DNA of 5,738 nt from an uncultured Candidatus Peregrinibacteria bacterium (lineage in GTDB: Bacteria > Patescibacteriota > Gracilibacteria > Peribacterales > Peribacteraceae): NCBI GenBank assembly GCA_913054215.1, contig CAJXJE010000052.1, forward strand, positions 1 to 5,738, given 5' to 3'. This document shows, piece by piece, positions 4,435-5,738 of this stretch. Within the stretch, counting starts at the first letter, position 1. Each line of letters opens with the position of its first letter. A program made the translations under genes and the position numbers. The notes beneath the pieces are model-generated. The model worked only from the letters and a program-made list of their open reading frames with translations, did not search any database and was not told where the DNA came from.

Positions 4435-4812
4435 ATGGAATATCTGATTGCTGCCATCGCGCTTGGACTTGTCGGCCTTTTCTTTACTCTTTCTAGAAAG
4501 AAGAAGATTCCGCTCTCTGCCAAGCCTCGCATTCGAAAACTTGCTTCACACATTGATACTGTTTCAGATCCTTCAGCGAAGGTACTGGAAGCGGACAAAG
4601 TATTGCATGAAGCATTTAAGGCACTGGGATCCAAAGGATCGATGGGGGACTTACTCAAACGGTTTGGCTCAAAGCTCCCCAACGAGCAAGCTGTGTGGAA
4701 TGCCCATAAGCTTCGTAATCGTATAGCGCATGAACCGATGATGAGTGTGAGTACCCAGGATGCAGAAGTGGCAGTTGCTGCATTGCTGAAAGCAGTTTAT
4801 TCTCTGCTGTAA
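4435..4812 (+). CDS. Membrane-anchored HEPN-like protein (function unknown)
   Basis: This is not a named family I can identify. The 125-residue product starts with one membrane segment (about 3-19) followed by a basic SRKKK stop, so the rest should be cytoplasmic. Residues 30-125 look all-helical: a helix with DPSAKVLEADKVLHEAFKALG, a KGSMGDLLKRF turn, and a helix with WNAHKLRNRIAHEP. Residues 94-99, RNRIAH, fit the Rx4H motif with Asn after the Arg that marks HEPN ribonucleases and HEPN toxins. I recall similar small proteins in CPR genomes but cannot search. It lies 8 nt after the PH-domain gene, without a clear Shine-Dalgarno, and its TAA overlaps the pth ATG (TAATG), so it is translationally coupled to a tRNA-handling enzyme. 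An RNase or tRNA-binding role is inference; a purely structural helical bundle is the alternative. Confidence 0.75.
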   Translation: MEYLIAAIALGLVGLFFTLSRKKKIPLSAKPRIRKLASHIDTVSDPSAKVLEADKVLHEAFKALGSKGSMGDLLKRFGSKLPNEQAVWNAHKLRNRIAHEPMMSVSTQDAEVAVAALLKAVYSLL

Positions 4813-5351
4813 TGAAACCCACTCTAGTGATCTTCCGCATCGGCAACCCCGGTAGTCCGTATGAACGTACAAGGCACAACGTAGGATTTATTGCTATTGA
4901 TGCGTTGAGTAGCGAGTTTGGAGAAGGCGACTGGCAAGACAAGCAGAAGTTTGATGCTTATATTCAAGAGGCACGTGTTGGCGTTGTACCGGTTCTTCTC
5001 GTGAAACCCAAAACGTATATGAATCTTTCTGGCGATTGTGTCCGTAAAGTTGTTGAGTTTTATAAGCTCGACCCTGCAGCACAAATTATTGTGTTATCTG
5101 ACGATATTGATATTCCTCTCGGTGAGCTTCGTTTGCGTAAGAAAGGCGGACCCGGTACGCACAATGGATTGAAGTCTATCGTTAATATTTACGGTGAAGA
5201 CTTTACACGTATTCGCATAGGACTTGGAGACCCACCTCCGGGGTCAGATTTAAGTAATTGGGTCTTGAGTGCAATGGCCGCCGAAGAAAAAGAAGTATTC
5301 AGCAAAAGTTTTGAGAAGCTTCCAGCTATGATTCAGGATTTTGTGATTTAA
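4812..5351 (+). CDS. pth: Peptidyl-tRNA hydrolase
   Basis: Pth cleaves the ester bond of peptidyl-tRNAs that drop off ribosomes, recycling tRNA in the cytosol. The 179-residue length fits the bacterial Pth family. Conserved elements are IGNPGSPYERTRHNVGF (10-26) with Asn12 and catalytic His22, TYMNLSG (68-74) with Asn71, SDDIDIPLG (96-104) with the catalytic-site Asp, and GGPGTHNGLKS (112-122) with His117 and Asn118. RIRIGLG follows. The N-terminal strand reads IFRIGNPG, whereas most members have a GLGNPG form, so an Arg sits near the active-site loop; this is a minor variation. The ATG shares its first base with the stop of the HEPN-like gene (TAATG), indicating translational coupling. Last gene of the operon; the terminator starts at its stop codon. 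Confident. Confidence 0.97.
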   Translation: MKPTLVIFRIGNPGSPYERTRHNVGFIAIDALSSEFGEGDWQDKQKFDAYIQEARVGVVPVLLVKPKTYMNLSGDCVRKVVEFYKLDPAAQIIVLSDDIDIPLGELRLRKKGGPGTHNGLKSIVNIYGEDFTRIRIGLGDPPPGSDLSNWVLSAMAAEEKEVFSKSFEKLPAMIQDFVI

Positions 5352-5395
5352 AAAACCCCGCGGTGTACGCAGGGCTTTTATTAGAGGTTTTTTTT
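5350..5395. terminator. Bidirectional terminator between pth and the convergent surface-protein gene
   Basis: CCCCGCG (5356-5362) pairs with CGCAGGG (5368-5374) with one mismatch, around loop GTGTA. On the minus strand this stem is followed by TTTTTT, a good intrinsic terminator for the downstream minus-strand gene. On the plus strand CTTTTATT follows, ending pth transcripts. An outer pairing, AAAAAACC (5350-5357) with GGTTTTTT (5386-5393), is also possible. Confidence 0.8.
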
Positions 5396-5397
5396 GC

Positions 5398-5738
5398 TTA
5401 GAACAGGAACTTTCGTCCGAACATTCCACCTATTCCAAGACCAGTTAGCATTGTTGTTATCCAGATCATCAGTGGCAGGTTGGTTGGTGCTGCATTTTCT
5501 TCACTTCCGATCACGCCACTGAGTGTCGTAGTAGTGTCGACGCGCTGCTGTGGTCGAATAGCTACGAGACGTGAAGTTTCAGATCCAGTCTTTGTACCAC
5601 TATCTTCGTAGGTTGAGAGGTATTCATTGGACTTTGTAAGACTCTTGATGAATCCTCCAAGACCTGTTTGTGGCGCTACAGGAACGACGATGACATGGTC
5701 ATCTGTGCGGGTAATCGTGCCACTGCGAACGGTTGCAG
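5398..5738 (-). CDS. Putative surface/exported protein, C-terminal part with membrane anchor (5' end outside window)
   Basis: Not a recognised family. The minus-strand frame is open from the window edge to TAA at 5398-5400, giving 112 residues. They begin with a beta-like stretch (ATVRSGTITRTDDHVIVVPV), pass through a polar Ser/Thr-rich region (SLTKSNEYLSTYEDSGTKTG; later VDTTTTLSG) and an EENAAPTN linker, and end with a single hydrophobic segment (about LPLMIWITTMLTGLGIGGMF) followed by GRKFLF. A Ser/Thr-rich extracytoplasmic region, a C-terminal span and short basic tail suit a membrane-anchored surface protein, with LepB as a possible processing enzyme. A sorting-enzyme signal is conceivable, but no LPXTG or PEP motif is present. 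The open frame, the downstream terminator and plausible composition support it as a real gene; alternative frames carry stops. Confidence 0.7.
   Translation of the reverse strand, partial: ATVRSGTITRTDDHVIVVPVAPQTGLGGFIKSLTKSNEYLSTYEDSGTKTGSETSRLVAIRPQQRVDTTTTLSGVIGSEENAAPTNLPLMIWITTMLTGLGIGGMFGRKFLF

Noticed and set aside
4317..4682. 121-residue minus-strand ORF opposite the PH and HEPN-like genes
   Set aside because: It overlaps two well-supported plus-strand genes, has low-complexity composition with no recognisable motif, and has no promoter or partner.

Overview
The window looks like a chromosomal segment from a bacterium of the Candidate Phyla Radiation (Patescibacteria). A Peregrinibacteria-like lineage is my best guess, with low confidence. 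Reasons: compact genes, a short divergent MurJ-family flippase, a membrane bacterial-PH protein with an acidic tail, and a small membrane-anchored HEPN-like protein next to pth. I recall similar PH and HEPN-like proteins from CPR genomes but cannot search. TGA acts as a normal stop (lepB) and glycines use GGN, so the UGA-to-glycine code of Gracilibacteria/Absconditabacteria is not in use. De novo purine synthesis (purL) would make this one of the better-equipped CPR members.

Layout: (1) 1-496, minus: 5' part of purL. (2) 497-556: divergent promoter region. (3) 557-1891, plus: murJ-like flippase. (4) 1889-1918: a stem-loop built from the two convergent stop codons. (5) 1916-2938, minus: secE-nusG-acyP operon, tightly packed. 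(6) 2939-3128: a gene-free region with the secE promoter, a small terminator-like hairpin and a 99-bp inverted repeat made of 9-bp units. (7) 3129-3755, minus: lepB (signal peptidase I). (8) 3756-3811: a second divergent promoter region with mirrored -10 boxes. (9) 3812-5351, plus: operon of a PH-domain membrane protein, a membrane-anchored HEPN-like protein and pth. (10) 5350-5395: bidirectional terminator. (11) 5398-5738, minus: 3' end of a surface protein with a C-terminal membrane anchor.

The genes serve core functions: purine synthesis (PurL), lipid-linked cell-wall precursor export (MurJ-like), protein secretion (SecE, LepB), transcription elongation and termination (NusG), and recycling of peptidyl-tRNA (Pth). 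The less ordinary parts are the HEPN-like/Pth pairing, four genes that appear to be transcribed as leaderless mRNAs, and short imperfect tandem repeats of period 8-9 that recur in coding and non-coding DNA.
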